Origin: Auritidibacter sp. Marseille-P8566
Lineage (GTDB): Bacteria; Actinomycetota; Actinomycetes; Actinomycetales; Microbacteriaceae
Direction of reading: 5' to 3'
Length of the DNA: 64,000 bases
Assembly (NCBI GenBank): GCA_945895375.1
Contig: CAMDEE010000001.1
Location: 62,001-126,000 of the forward strand
Below, in pieces: positions 43,500 through 51,605 of the stretch (positions are counted from its first letter, which is position 1; each line of letters opens with the position of its first letter). A model generated the notes under the pieces. It was not told the DNA's origin. It did no database searches and saw only the letters and a program-made list of their open reading frames with translations. Position numbers and translations under genes: made by a program.

Positions 43500-44447
43500 T
43501 TAGCGTCCTTGGCGTAGCTTGTTTAGCCACGATTCAGCAGAGGAGAACTCCTTATTTGAGTTATTTCCCTCATGCTCACTCTTCTTCTTATCGGCTCTAG
43601 GGTATGAACCTAGGAAGGTTACTTTAGGGCTGAATCGATGTAATCCCATTAGGGCGTCAGCCATGGCTTCATCATCTATGTGACCTTGGGCATCGATGTT
43701 GAAGCGGTATCTACCTAGCTGATCACCAATTGGTCTTGATTCAATTCGACTTAGGTTCACACCTCTCGCAGCAAACTGCTCCAGCATCTCTAATAGAGCA
43801 CCTGGTCGGTCTTCAGGTAGTTCAACAATTACAGACGTCTTGTCTTTACCTGAACGCTTAGTTGGTTTAGCGCTTAGACCTATTTCAATGAATCTGGTCT
43901 GGGCGTTTTTGTTGTCACCAATGTTCTTAGCCAACACAGTTAGCTTGTAATGATCGGTGATGCTCTTAGCAGCAATAGCGGCATCAGCAATTGGGTCTTT
44001 AGATAGTAGATCCGCTGCAGCTGCAGCTGTTGAGGTTGCAGGTAGATGTGAGTGGTTAGGAATGTTTTCCTGTAACCAACCGCGACATTGAGCAAAAGCA
44101 GTTGGATGAGTACTGACTACTTTTACCTGAGTCAACTTGATACCTGGCTTTGCAACGAGGTTGAAAGTAACTGGAACTAAATACTCACCATATATACGTA
44201 TGTCTGTTGTGTTAGCTAAAGCATCTAGAGTTGCAGAGACTCCGCCCTCAATTGAATTCTCAACTGGAACAATAGCTCTGTGAGCTTTCCCTGCAATAAC
44301 TGCATCAATAGCTTCAGTGACAGTTGAGACGGCAAGGTGCTTAGCGCTCTTAGCTTCTTTTACTTGTGCCAGAGCAAGCTCAGTAAAGGTACCCACTGGA
44401 CCTAGGAAGGCGTAGGTGGTTTTCTTGCTGCTTGCTGATTTAGCCAT
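43500..44447 (-). CDS. pheA: Prephenate dehydratase
   Basis: Converts prephenate to phenylpyruvate in phenylalanine synthesis. The 315-residue protein has the catalytic domain (about 10-195) with AFLGPVGTFTELAL, the Thr/Arg active-site region NAQTRFIEIG, and a C-terminal ACT domain (about 205-285; GALLEMLEQFAARGVNLSRIESRP) for allosteric control by phenylalanine. It starts 20 bases after the vanY-type gene stop. Confidence 0.95.
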   Translation of the reverse strand: MAKSASSKKTTYAFLGPVGTFTELALAQVKEAKSAKHLAVSTVTEAIDAVIAGKAHRAIVPVENSIEGGVSATLDALANTTDIRIYGEYLVPVTFNLVAKPGIKLTQVKVVSTHPTAFAQCRGWLQENIPNHSHLPATSTAAAAADLLSKDPIADAAIAAKSITDHYKLTVLAKNIGDNKNAQTRFIEIGLSAKPTKRSGKDKTSVIVELPEDRPGALLEMLEQFAARGVNLSRIESRPIGDQLGRYRFNIDAQGHIDDEAMADALMGLHRFSPKVTFLGSYPRADKKKSEHEGNNSNKEFSSAESWLNKLRQGR

Positions 44448-44467
44448 AGATAAAGGTTAATGCTTTG

Positions 44468-45187
44468 TTAGTAGTTAGGTGCCGATGGAAGCGAGAAGTA
44501 CTTCTCTAGGGTTGATATCTTGTCATCGTGCATAGCCTTGGCAAGTGGCTTGCCAACATACCTAAGGTGCCAAGGCTCATACTGGTAGCCAGTAACTGGG
44601 GTTGCAAACTTTGGGTACCTAATGATGAATCCGTACTTATATGCATTAGCTACTAGCCATGAGCCAGCCTTAGTTTTTCCAAAACAAACCCGGATCTGAC
44701 AACCCTGGCCACGAGCCGATACATCCACAGCCCAACCAGTCTGATGCTCTGAGTGACCAGGCCTTGCTGCCAATGCCTCGCCTGCTTTGAGGCCGTACAC
44801 TGCAACCTGACGGTCGTAAATGACTTTCTGTTCAGCAAAGGATCGGTAGCCACTTTGAATAATCATGCTGCCTGCACCTTCTGCTTTCATAGCCATAGCC
44901 AATCTGTAAGACGCAGTTGAGGCTTCTTTTCTTAGCTTGAGGCCGTATGGGTTGGCACTTAATGAGCCGAACCTAGGGGCAACCAGATCGGTAGGCACAT
45001 ATTGAATCGGGTTAAGAGGGCGCTGCTTGTTTACAACAATCCACCTTGACGCTGGGTCTGTTAGGGATTGCATGGCGAGGCTAGTGGCCTTAGCGGGTGT
45101 AATGTTATTTACCGCGGGAAGTAAAAGCAAAGCGAGAGCAACAAAGCCTAAAGCTCTTTGCCCAGTCGTTCTGATTCTTCTTTCCAT
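44468..45187 (-). CDS. M15-family D-alanyl-D-alanine carboxypeptidase (VanY type)
   Basis: The 239-residue secreted peptidase has a signal or anchor helix (about 12-32) and the VanY domain. Zinc ligands appear in SEHQTGWAVDV (His, Asp) and EPWHLRYVG (His); QSGYRSFAEQ precedes them. It trims the terminal D-Ala of peptidoglycan stem peptides. It is first in the direction of transcription before pheA. Confidence 0.92.
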   Translation of the reverse strand: MERRIRTTGQRALGFVALALLLLPAVNNITPAKATSLAMQSLTDPASRWIVVNKQRPLNPIQYVPTDLVAPRFGSLSANPYGLKLRKEASTASYRLAMAMKAEGAGSMIIQSGYRSFAEQKVIYDRQVAVYGLKAGEALAARPGHSEHQTGWAVDVSARGQGCQIRVCFGKTKAGSWLVANAYKYGFIIRYPKFATPVTGYQYEPWHLRYVGKPLAKAMHDDKISTLEKYFSLPSAPNY

Positions 45188-45229
45188 TTGGCAAGTCTAA
45201 CTTTATAAATTACAAGAAAAGAGAACGCG

Positions 45230-46888
45230 GTGGCGCGGGCAGAACGTAAAGCAGCGGCAGCAGAGTCTGCTGTTACCGGAGTCATGACTCACAGACAGAT
45301 TATGTTTGTGTTGTTTGGACTCATGGCTGGAATGTTTCTATCAGCACTAGATCAGAGCGTTGTTGGAACAGCAATGCGAACCATTGCAGATGATCTAAGT
45401 GGTTTATCCGCTCAAGCCTGGGTTACTACTGCTTACCTAATTACTTCTACTATTGCTACACCTATCTATGGAAAGCTCGGAGACATCTTCGGTCGCAGAA
45501 GACTTTTCATTGCTGCAATCACAATCTTTATTTTTGGTTCTGTGATTTGTGGCTTTGCAAACTCAATGTATGAACTTGCAGCTTTCCGAGCTATTCAAGG
45601 TATTGGTGCCGGAGGATTGTTTGCTCTAGCTTTGACCATCATCGCCGATATTGTTCCACCAAGAGATAGAGCCAGATACCAGGGATTGTTCCTTGCTGTC
45701 TTTGGAACTTCAAGTGTGCTTGGCCCACTAATTGGTGGACTACTAGCTGGAGTGGATAGCTTCCTGGGTATTACCGGTTGGCGCTGGATCTTCCTCATGA
45801 ATCTTCCAATTGGTGCAATTGCTTTGGTCTTAGTTCTTTCGTTCCTACACGTTCCACACATTGAAGCTAAGAGTAAGCGCATTGACTGGTGGGGTGTTCT
45901 CACTATCATCGTGGGTGTTGTTCCACTACTCATTGTTGCTGAACAGGGTCGAGAATGGGGTTGGACTTCACCGAATGCTTTTATTGCCTATGTTCTAGGT
46001 GTTGTTGGAATTACATCTTTCATCATCATTCAAAGAAGAATGGGTGAAGACGCACTTCTTCCGCTTCACATCTTTAAATCAAGAACATTCTCACTAACAA
46101 CATTGCTAGGTGTCATCGTTGGTATGGGAATGTTTGGTGGAATGATTTGTCTTCCACTGGTTCTTCAGATTGTTTACGGTGCAAGTCCAACTGAAGCTGG
46201 TTACCTAATGATTCCTATGGTGATGGGTCTAATGACATCTTCTATCGTCAGTGGTCAAATAACCAGTAGGACCGGTAAATACAAAATCTTCATGGTGCTA
46301 GGAACAGCACTAATGTCAATCTCGTTCCTATACCTATCAACTCTTGTTTTTGATTGGGCAATCTGGCAAATCTCAGTTGGAATGGTAATCATGGGTCTAG
46401 GTCTAGGCCAAGTTATGCAAACACTAACTATTGCTTCACAAAACGCAGTTGAAGCTAAGGACATTGGTGTTGCAACTTCATCTTCAACATTCTTTAGACA
46501 GATGGGTGGAACATTAGGTGTTGCTATCTTCCTATCTATTCTGTTCAACAGCTTGGCTGATAAGGGAACTGAGATGGCTAACAAGATTGGTGCAGCTATT
46601 GCGGCTAACCCAGGAATCCTTGATGAGCCAGGTAACGAAGCATTCTCATCTGGTCAGGACCTAGGTGCTCTCGTTCAGTCAGACTCTTCATTCCTAATCA
46701 CAGCAAGCCCAGAGTTGGCTAACCCAATCAAACAAGCCTTTGCTGAATCAACTGCAGGTGTGTTTGTGAGTGCAACTGTTGTTGTCGTGGCAGCTTTCAT
46801 GGTGTCCTTGTTTATCAAGGAACTAGCCCTGCGTACCAAGTCTGGTGTTCAGGAGAAGGCTGAGCAGGCTGCAGCAGGTATGCAGTAA
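45230..46888 (+). CDS. MFS transporter, DHA2 (EmrB/QacA) family
   Basis: The 552-residue exporter has about 14 membrane segments. LDQSVVGTAMRTIADDLSG and the loop GKLGDIFGRRRLF (motif A) with GIGAGGLFALALTIIADIVPPRDRARYQG (motif B/C region) fit the drug:proton antiporter-2 group. GTG 45230 has a modest AAGAGA site. The substrate is unknown; exporters of this class handle hydrophobic or cationic compounds. A strong terminator follows. Confidence 0.92.
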   Translation: MARAERKAAAAESAVTGVMTHRQIMFVLFGLMAGMFLSALDQSVVGTAMRTIADDLSGLSAQAWVTTAYLITSTIATPIYGKLGDIFGRRRLFIAAITIFIFGSVICGFANSMYELAAFRAIQGIGAGGLFALALTIIADIVPPRDRARYQGLFLAVFGTSSVLGPLIGGLLAGVDSFLGITGWRWIFLMNLPIGAIALVLVLSFLHVPHIEAKSKRIDWWGVLTIIVGVVPLLIVAEQGREWGWTSPNAFIAYVLGVVGITSFIIIQRRMGEDALLPLHIFKSRTFSLTTLLGVIVGMGMFGGMICLPLVLQIVYGASPTEAGYLMIPMVMGLMTSSIVSGQITSRTGKYKIFMVLGTALMSISFLYLSTLVFDWAIWQISVGMVIMGLGLGQVMQTLTIASQNAVEAKDIGVATSSSTFFRQMGGTLGVAIFLSILFNSLADKGTEMANKIGAAIAANPGILDEPGNEAFSSGQDLGALVQSDSSFLITASPELANPIKQAFAESTAGVFVSATVVVVAAFMVSLFIKELALRTKSGVQEKAEQAAAGMQ

Positions 46889-46897
46889 AGAACTACC

Positions 46898-46944
46898 AAT
46901 AAACCCTTGGTTCCAGAAACTGGTGCCAAGGGTTTATTCTTTTA
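46898..46944 (+). terminator. Terminator after MFS gene
   Basis: AATAAACCCTTGG at 46898-46910 pairs with CCAAGGGTTTATT at 46926-46938 (13 bp), followed by CTTTTAAT. Confidence 0.9.
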
Positions 46945-46946
46945 AT

Positions 46947-47031
46947 ACACGGGAGTCCGAAGCATCGGACTGAGATGAGGCTACTGCCAAATACCGTCAA
47001 ACCTGATCCGGATCATGCCGGCGTAGGAAGG
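46947..47031 (+). promoter_or_regulatory. TPP riboswitch ahead of thiBP
   Basis: The conserved segments are in order: GTCCGAAGCATCGGAC (P3 arm), TGAGATGAG, then CCTGATCCGGATCATGCCGGCG, and the closing GTAGGAAGG. The last part overlaps the ribosome site (AGGAAGGAT) just before ATG 47036, so thiamine-pyrophosphate binding would hide the ribosome site and reduce thiB-thiP translation. Confidence 0.93.
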
Positions 47032-47035
47032 ATAT

Positions 47036-48013
47036 ATGAAACGCACATTTGCCGCCATAACACTTGCACTCTCACTAGGACTAACCTCCTGCACTAACAA
47101 CGAAGTTGCTGGTGTAACTCTCGTTGCTCACGATTCATTTGTAATGAGTGAAGAGTTAATCGCTGAAGCAAAGACGGCAACTGGGCCTAACTTTAAAATA
47201 GTCAAGGCCGGAGATGTCGGTGAAATGACTGGAAAGCTAGTGCTTACTAAAGACGCTCCGATTGGTGATGTTGTCTTTGGTATCGACAACACTTTCTCCA
47301 GTGTCATCGAAGCTAATGAAGTTATCGGTGCATCAAGTGAGTTAGTGCCAATTGCCTTTGCTGATATTTGCTTCAACGTTGACATCAACTATTTCAAAGA
47401 GAACAATCTTGTAATTCCAAATCATTGGAAAGACCTAACTAAGCCTGAATACAAAGACCTAACTGTTATTCAAAACCCAAACCTTTCGTCAACTGGACTC
47501 GGTTTCCTAGTGTCAACATTTGCGGCTTTCCCAACAGAGGTTCAGACTATTAAGTGGTGGTCCGCTTTCAAGAACAATGGCGTGAAGATTGCAGCTGGTT
47601 GGGAAGATGCTTATTACACAGATTTCTCTGGTTCAGCAGGTAAAGGTGACTACCCTGTTGTTCTTTCTTACTCTTCCTCTCCTGCTGATGAAGTTGATGA
47701 GCAGGGTAATGCCAAGACTGCTGCACTCAGAAAAGATTGCTTCAGACAAACTGAGTACGCGGGAGTTCTTCGTAACGCTAAGAACGCTGCCGGAGCAGAA
47801 GCTCTAATCAAGTTCATGCTTGGTAAGTCTTTCCAAGAAGCACTGCCAGGAGCTATGTATGTCTACCCGATTGATAAGACTGTGAAGCTTCCTGAGTCTT
47901 GGTCGCTTAGAGCTCCTGAAGCAACATCAACTATTGGTGGAGATCTAGACATTGCCAAGAACAGAGCAGCGTGGCTAGCCCAATACAACAAGGTATTTGA
48001 CGTTGCCCCTTAG
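47036..48013 (+). CDS. thiB: Thiamine-binding lipoprotein of ABC transporter
   Basis: The 325-residue lipoprotein has lipobox LTSC (Cys19). The family marks GDVVFGIDNTF and VPIAFADICFNVDINYF match ThiB-type binding proteins, and IKWWSAFKNNGVKIAAGWEDAY contributes to thiamine binding in the homologues. It is under TPP riboswitch control and overlaps thiP by 17 bases. Predicted to deliver thiamine to ThiP. Confidence 0.92.
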   Translation: MKRTFAAITLALSLGLTSCTNNEVAGVTLVAHDSFVMSEELIAEAKTATGPNFKIVKAGDVGEMTGKLVLTKDAPIGDVVFGIDNTFSSVIEANEVIGASSELVPIAFADICFNVDINYFKENNLVIPNHWKDLTKPEYKDLTVIQNPNLSSTGLGFLVSTFAAFPTEVQTIKWWSAFKNNGVKIAAGWEDAYYTDFSGSAGKGDYPVVLSYSSSPADEVDEQGNAKTAALRKDCFRQTEYAGVLRNAKNAAGAEALIKFMLGKSFQEALPGAMYVYPIDKTVKLPESWSLRAPEATSTIGGDLDIAKNRAAWLAQYNKVFDVAP

Positions 48014-49631
48014 AAGGGCCTTACTTTGGGGTGCACCAGTTGCCTTCATGGTTGCCCTCTTTTACTGGCCACTACTCAATGTTTTCAACCTTGCTTTAGG
48101 TCCCGGTATAAATGGTTCAGTTCCTAATGAAGTAAGCGTTTGGCCTGTTCTTTGGTTCACGGTTTGGCAAGCACTTGTATCAACAATTATTTGTTTGGTA
48201 CTTGGCATTCCTGGTGCATACATTCTGTATCGGAAATCATTTAGAGGATCTGCATTTCTAAAGTCTCTGATCACTGTTCCATTTATGTTGCCATCGCTAG
48301 TTGTTGCCATCGCTGTCACTGAAGCAGGATCTCTAATCGGTGGCATAGAACCTGTTGCAGCCATCATCTTCGCTAACGTGTTTGCTAACTATGCGGTTGT
48401 TGTTAGAAACATTGGATCTCAATGGCAGACATTAGATATTGCTACTGAAGAGGAAGCTGAGGTCTCTGGTGCGGGCAGATTCAGAACAGCACTTAGAGTT
48501 TCACTCCCCCAACTAAGAAGTTCCATTAGGGCATCGAGTGCAATCATCGTGCTTTACTGCGCATCTGCATATGGAATTGTGCTTAGCCTCGGTGGTGGTC
48601 AGGTGAACACATTAGAAACAGCTATTTCAATATCTGTACTTGAAAGATTAGATCTAGCTCACGCTTCCCTACTAGCTCTCCTTCAAATTACTTTCTGTTT
48701 ACTAGCCTTCTATGTCAGTAGGTGGGGTGGAACTAATCCACTGAGTTTCTTACCTAGTAATCACAAAGCAAAGAGGGTTGATAAAAGAGATGCACCAGCA
48801 ATACTTTTCAGTTTCACTGTGATTTCACTCCTTGTTGTTATGCCATTGCTTTTAGTTCTCAGCAGAGGCTTCATTTCATCTAGTGGTGCATTCACTTTGG
48901 ACAACTTTTTCCTTTTGGATTCCAAAGGGTCAAGAGATCTGCTGAACATCACGTTCTTAGAAGCAAGTTTTAACTCGTTGCGAAATCTAATTATCGCTTC
49001 AGTGATTGCCATGGTGCTGGGCATACTGGTGGCGTATCTTTTGGCTGAACAGGCCAGACAACGTCATAGAACGAAGACTGATTTTCTTGGGATTACCTTG
49101 GATGCTGCATTCCTTCTTCCGATTGGTGTTTCCTCTGTAGTAATTGGTGTTGGTTACCTGGTTACACTTACGGGCGATATTGCTTGGCTTAGAAGCAGTT
49201 TGTTGCTTGTCCCAATTGTGCAATCCATCTTTGCCATTCCGCTGGTTGTGAGAATCATTTATCCAAGTCTTTTGGCTATCGATGTTTCATCTCGTGAACA
49301 AGCGATGACTGATGGAGCAAAGAACTCTCAGCTGTTCTGGCATATTGATCTAGCTCTCATAAAACCTGTGATGAAGACCGCACTAGCTTTTAGTGCTCTA
49401 GTCTCTATTGGCGAGTTTGGGGTTGCCAATCTCCTTACATATTCAGATCAGGCAACTATTCCTGTTTTGATGTATCAACTTATTTCAAGACCAGGTGGTC
49501 AGAACTATGGAATGGCTTTAGCTGTTGCCAGCATTCTTACACTGCTAACAATTTTGATTGTCTTTAGCTTTAGTCGAGAGAACGCTAAAACTTCTCGAAA
49601 GAAACAGGTAGCGCGCCAAGACGTTCTTTGA
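47997..49631 (+). CDS. thiP: Thiamine ABC transporter permease
   Basis: The 544-residue fused permease has about 12 membrane segments in two BPD-transporter domains, with EAA-like loops ATEEEAEVSGAGRFRTALRVSLPQLR and SSREQAMTDGAKNSQLFWHIDLALIKP. It partners ThiB. No ThiQ ATPase follows; the next gene is convergent and overlaps its last 47 bases. The ATPase must come from elsewhere, for instance the FbpC-like gene at 25081-26103 (inference). Confidence 0.9.
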   Translation: MTLPLRRALLWGAPVAFMVALFYWPLLNVFNLALGPGINGSVPNEVSVWPVLWFTVWQALVSTIICLVLGIPGAYILYRKSFRGSAFLKSLITVPFMLPSLVVAIAVTEAGSLIGGIEPVAAIIFANVFANYAVVVRNIGSQWQTLDIATEEEAEVSGAGRFRTALRVSLPQLRSSIRASSAIIVLYCASAYGIVLSLGGGQVNTLETAISISVLERLDLAHASLLALLQITFCLLAFYVSRWGGTNPLSFLPSNHKAKRVDKRDAPAILFSFTVISLLVVMPLLLVLSRGFISSSGAFTLDNFFLLDSKGSRDLLNITFLEASFNSLRNLIIASVIAMVLGILVAYLLAEQARQRHRTKTDFLGITLDAAFLLPIGVSSVVIGVGYLVTLTGDIAWLRSSLLLVPIVQSIFAIPLVVRIIYPSLLAIDVSSREQAMTDGAKNSQLFWHIDLALIKPVMKTALAFSALVSIGEFGVANLLTYSDQATIPVLMYQLISRPGGQNYGMALAVASILTLLTILIVFSFSRENAKTSRKKQVARQDVL

Positions 49632-50430
49632 TTACTGCAATTGATTCAGGGTTCTGATCTATCAGAATAAAGTTTCTACCCAGTTCAGCTGCAGCTGCAC
49701 CTGTTGTTCCAGATCCTGCAAAAAAATCTAGAACGAGGTCACCTTCTTTGCTACTTGCTTGAATAACTCTTCTAAGAATTCCTAAAGGCTTCTGAGTTGG
49801 ATAACCGGTTTTCTCTTTGCCTGTTGGAGAAACGATAGTGTGCCACCAAACATCTGTAGGTAGCTTTCCTCTAGCTACCTTCTCTGGAGTAACAAGACCC
49901 GGCGCCATGTACGGTTCCCGATCAACAGTTTCATTGTTGAAGTAATACTTATCGGGATTCTTCACATAAACCAAAATGGTGTCGTGCTTGGCAGGCCATC
50001 TAGACTGAGCCTTACCTCCATAGTCATACGCCCAAATGATTTCATTGATGAAACATTCTCTACCGAAGAGGGCATCTAGTAATACCTTTGCGTAATGAGC
50101 TTCTCTGTAGTCAAGGTGAAGATAGAGAGTGCCTGTTTCGTTTAGTAGACGCCAAGCCTCTTCAAGTCTTGGCTCTAGGAAGCCCCAGTAGTCCTTGAAC
50201 TCATCGTCATAACTAAGCACTGTTTCTTTGACAATTTCATAGCGCTGGCCCTTGAAACCAATACGGTTACCGGTTTCAGTTCGTGTGGTTTTAGAGCTTC
50301 CCCTTGATTGGACTCGACCGGTATTGAAAGGAGGATCCACATAAATAAGTTGAACGCTCTCGTCAGGCATAGACTTCAGAACAGTAAGGTTATCGCCCTG
50401 GATAACTCGGCATTTAGAATTGTTCTGCAC
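49585..50430 (-). CDS. Site-specific DNA methyltransferase, beta class
   Basis: The 281-residue enzyme has motif IV DPPFNTG near residue 32 and, near the C-terminus, motif I-type LDFFAGSGTTGAAAAELGRNFILID. Catalytic motif before AdoMet motif is the beta order of N6-adenine or N4-cytosine methyltransferases. No restriction endonuclease is adjacent, so it may be an orphan with an epigenetic role. Its target site cannot be read from sequence. Its end overlaps thiP by 47 bases. Confidence 0.9.
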   Translation of the reverse strand: MQNNSKCRVIQGDNLTVLKSMPDESVQLIYVDPPFNTGRVQSRGSSKTTRTETGNRIGFKGQRYEIVKETVLSYDDEFKDYWGFLEPRLEEAWRLLNETGTLYLHLDYREAHYAKVLLDALFGRECFINEIIWAYDYGGKAQSRWPAKHDTILVYVKNPDKYYFNNETVDREPYMAPGLVTPEKVARGKLPTDVWWHTIVSPTGKEKTGYPTQKPLGILRRVIQASSKEGDLVLDFFAGSGTTGAAAAELGRNFILIDQNPESIAVIKERLGALPVSFEKF

Positions 50431-50447
50431 AGAAAGAGATTAACATC

Positions 50448-50741
50448 ATGAACCCACATGTTTTGCATAATCACGAATTATCTCGTTACGAGTTATGGCT
50501 AGGTGAAGAAAAGATTGGCCATGCAGACTACGTCGACGTTAATGGAGAGCTTCAGTTCACACATACCGAAGTGGATCCTGTTCACCAGGGTAAGAACTAC
50601 GGAGCTATCTTGATGAAGGAGGCTTTTGCTGATATTGAGGCTAATGACCTAGGCAAAGTATGGCCAGTATGTCCTTATGTTGTTACCTATATGAAGAGAC
50701 ATCCGGAGACTCTGCACTTGCTCTCTAGAGAACTGAACTAG
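50448..50741 (+). CDS. GNAT-family N-acetyltransferase (YjdJ type)
   Basis: The 97-residue small acetyltransferase has ELQFTHTEVDPVHQGKNYGAILMKEAF, in which QGKNYG is the acetyl-CoA loop, and VWPVCPYVVTYMKRHPE, a hallmark of the YjdJ-like short GNAT group. Substrate unknown. AAAGAGA precedes the start. It overlaps the end of the convergent lipase gene by 4 bases. Confidence 0.9.
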   Translation: MNPHVLHNHELSRYELWLGEEKIGHADYVDVNGELQFTHTEVDPVHQGKNYGAILMKEAFADIEANDLGKVWPVCPYVVTYMKRHPETLHLLSRELN

Positions 50742-51601
50742 CCAACACTCTGCTTGATAAAGCCAATGAGGTCGTGAATAACTTCATCTTTATTGATTTC
50801 GTTATAGATCTCATGTCTTGCATCGTGATAAATGATTGCGGTGACGTTCTCTAACTCAGACTTATTTCTATAAGTGTTAGCAAGCATCTGATTACCGCGC
50901 TCACCGCCGATAGGGTCATCGCTTCCAGCTTGAATAAGAAGTGGCAGATCTTTCTTTATCTTGTTGCTAGGTGTGAAGAAGAGTTGAATTGCATTCTGCG
51001 GACCAAATACTTTTGCAGCTGCAGCATAGAAAGTGTGCTTGTCTGCAACAAAGTCCAAACCAACTTGTTTATCTCTACTTAGCCATTCGTAACCTGTAGC
51101 ACCTGGCTCTTTATCCCACTTCTTATTGAATGCACCGGCTCCAAGAACACCAGGGAGTAGTAGAGACGAACCTGACAAAACAACAGCGTCATACTCATGT
51201 GAATACTGGTTCACGAGTTTCTGAACTATGAATGATCCGTAAGAGTGACCTACTAAAACAAACTTCAGTTCTGGGTTTTCTTTTCTAATTAGCTGACTGA
51301 ACTCATGGACTTGCTCAAACGCTGCTTTGATTCCACCCGGACCTAGGTTTCCCATGATCTTGGTTTGACCACTAGCGACTTGCTTCTCACCAGTAACACC
51401 ATGACCTCTGTGATCATCTGCATAAACGCTATAGCCGGCATCGTTCAGAGCCTTAGCAACGTGATCGTATCTTCTGCCGTGATCGCCAAGGCCGTGAGCT
51501 ATCTGAACCACAGCCTTAGGTTTTTCTACCGGCCAGACATAGTAAGTAATCTCAACGCCGAAAGAATCAGTGAACACTCTTGTAATTGGTAGGTCAGTCA
51601 T
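50738..51601 (-). CDS. Alpha/beta hydrolase, monoacylglycerol-lipase-like
   Basis: The 287-residue serine hydrolase has the nucleophile elbow GHSYG, DDHRGHG and late acidic and His residues (Asp in SDDPIGGERG and His in DARHEIYNE) forming the triad. The N-terminal domain is typical of monoacylglycerol lipases and lysophospholipases. It starts 4 bases after the putA stop, so the two are co-transcribed. Probably supplies fatty acids or glycerol from membrane lipids. Confidence 0.88.
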   Translation of the reverse strand: MTDLPITRVFTDSFGVEITYYVWPVEKPKAVVQIAHGLGDHGRRYDHVAKALNDAGYSVYADDHRGHGVTGEKQVASGQTKIMGNLGPGGIKAAFEQVHEFSQLIRKENPELKFVLVGHSYGSFIVQKLVNQYSHEYDAVVLSGSSLLLPGVLGAGAFNKKWDKEPGATGYEWLSRDKQVGLDFVADKHTFYAAAAKVFGPQNAIQLFFTPSNKIKKDLPLLIQAGSDDPIGGERGNQMLANTYRNKSELENVTAIIYHDARHEIYNEINKDEVIHDLIGFIKQSVG

Positions 51602-51605
51602 GGCT

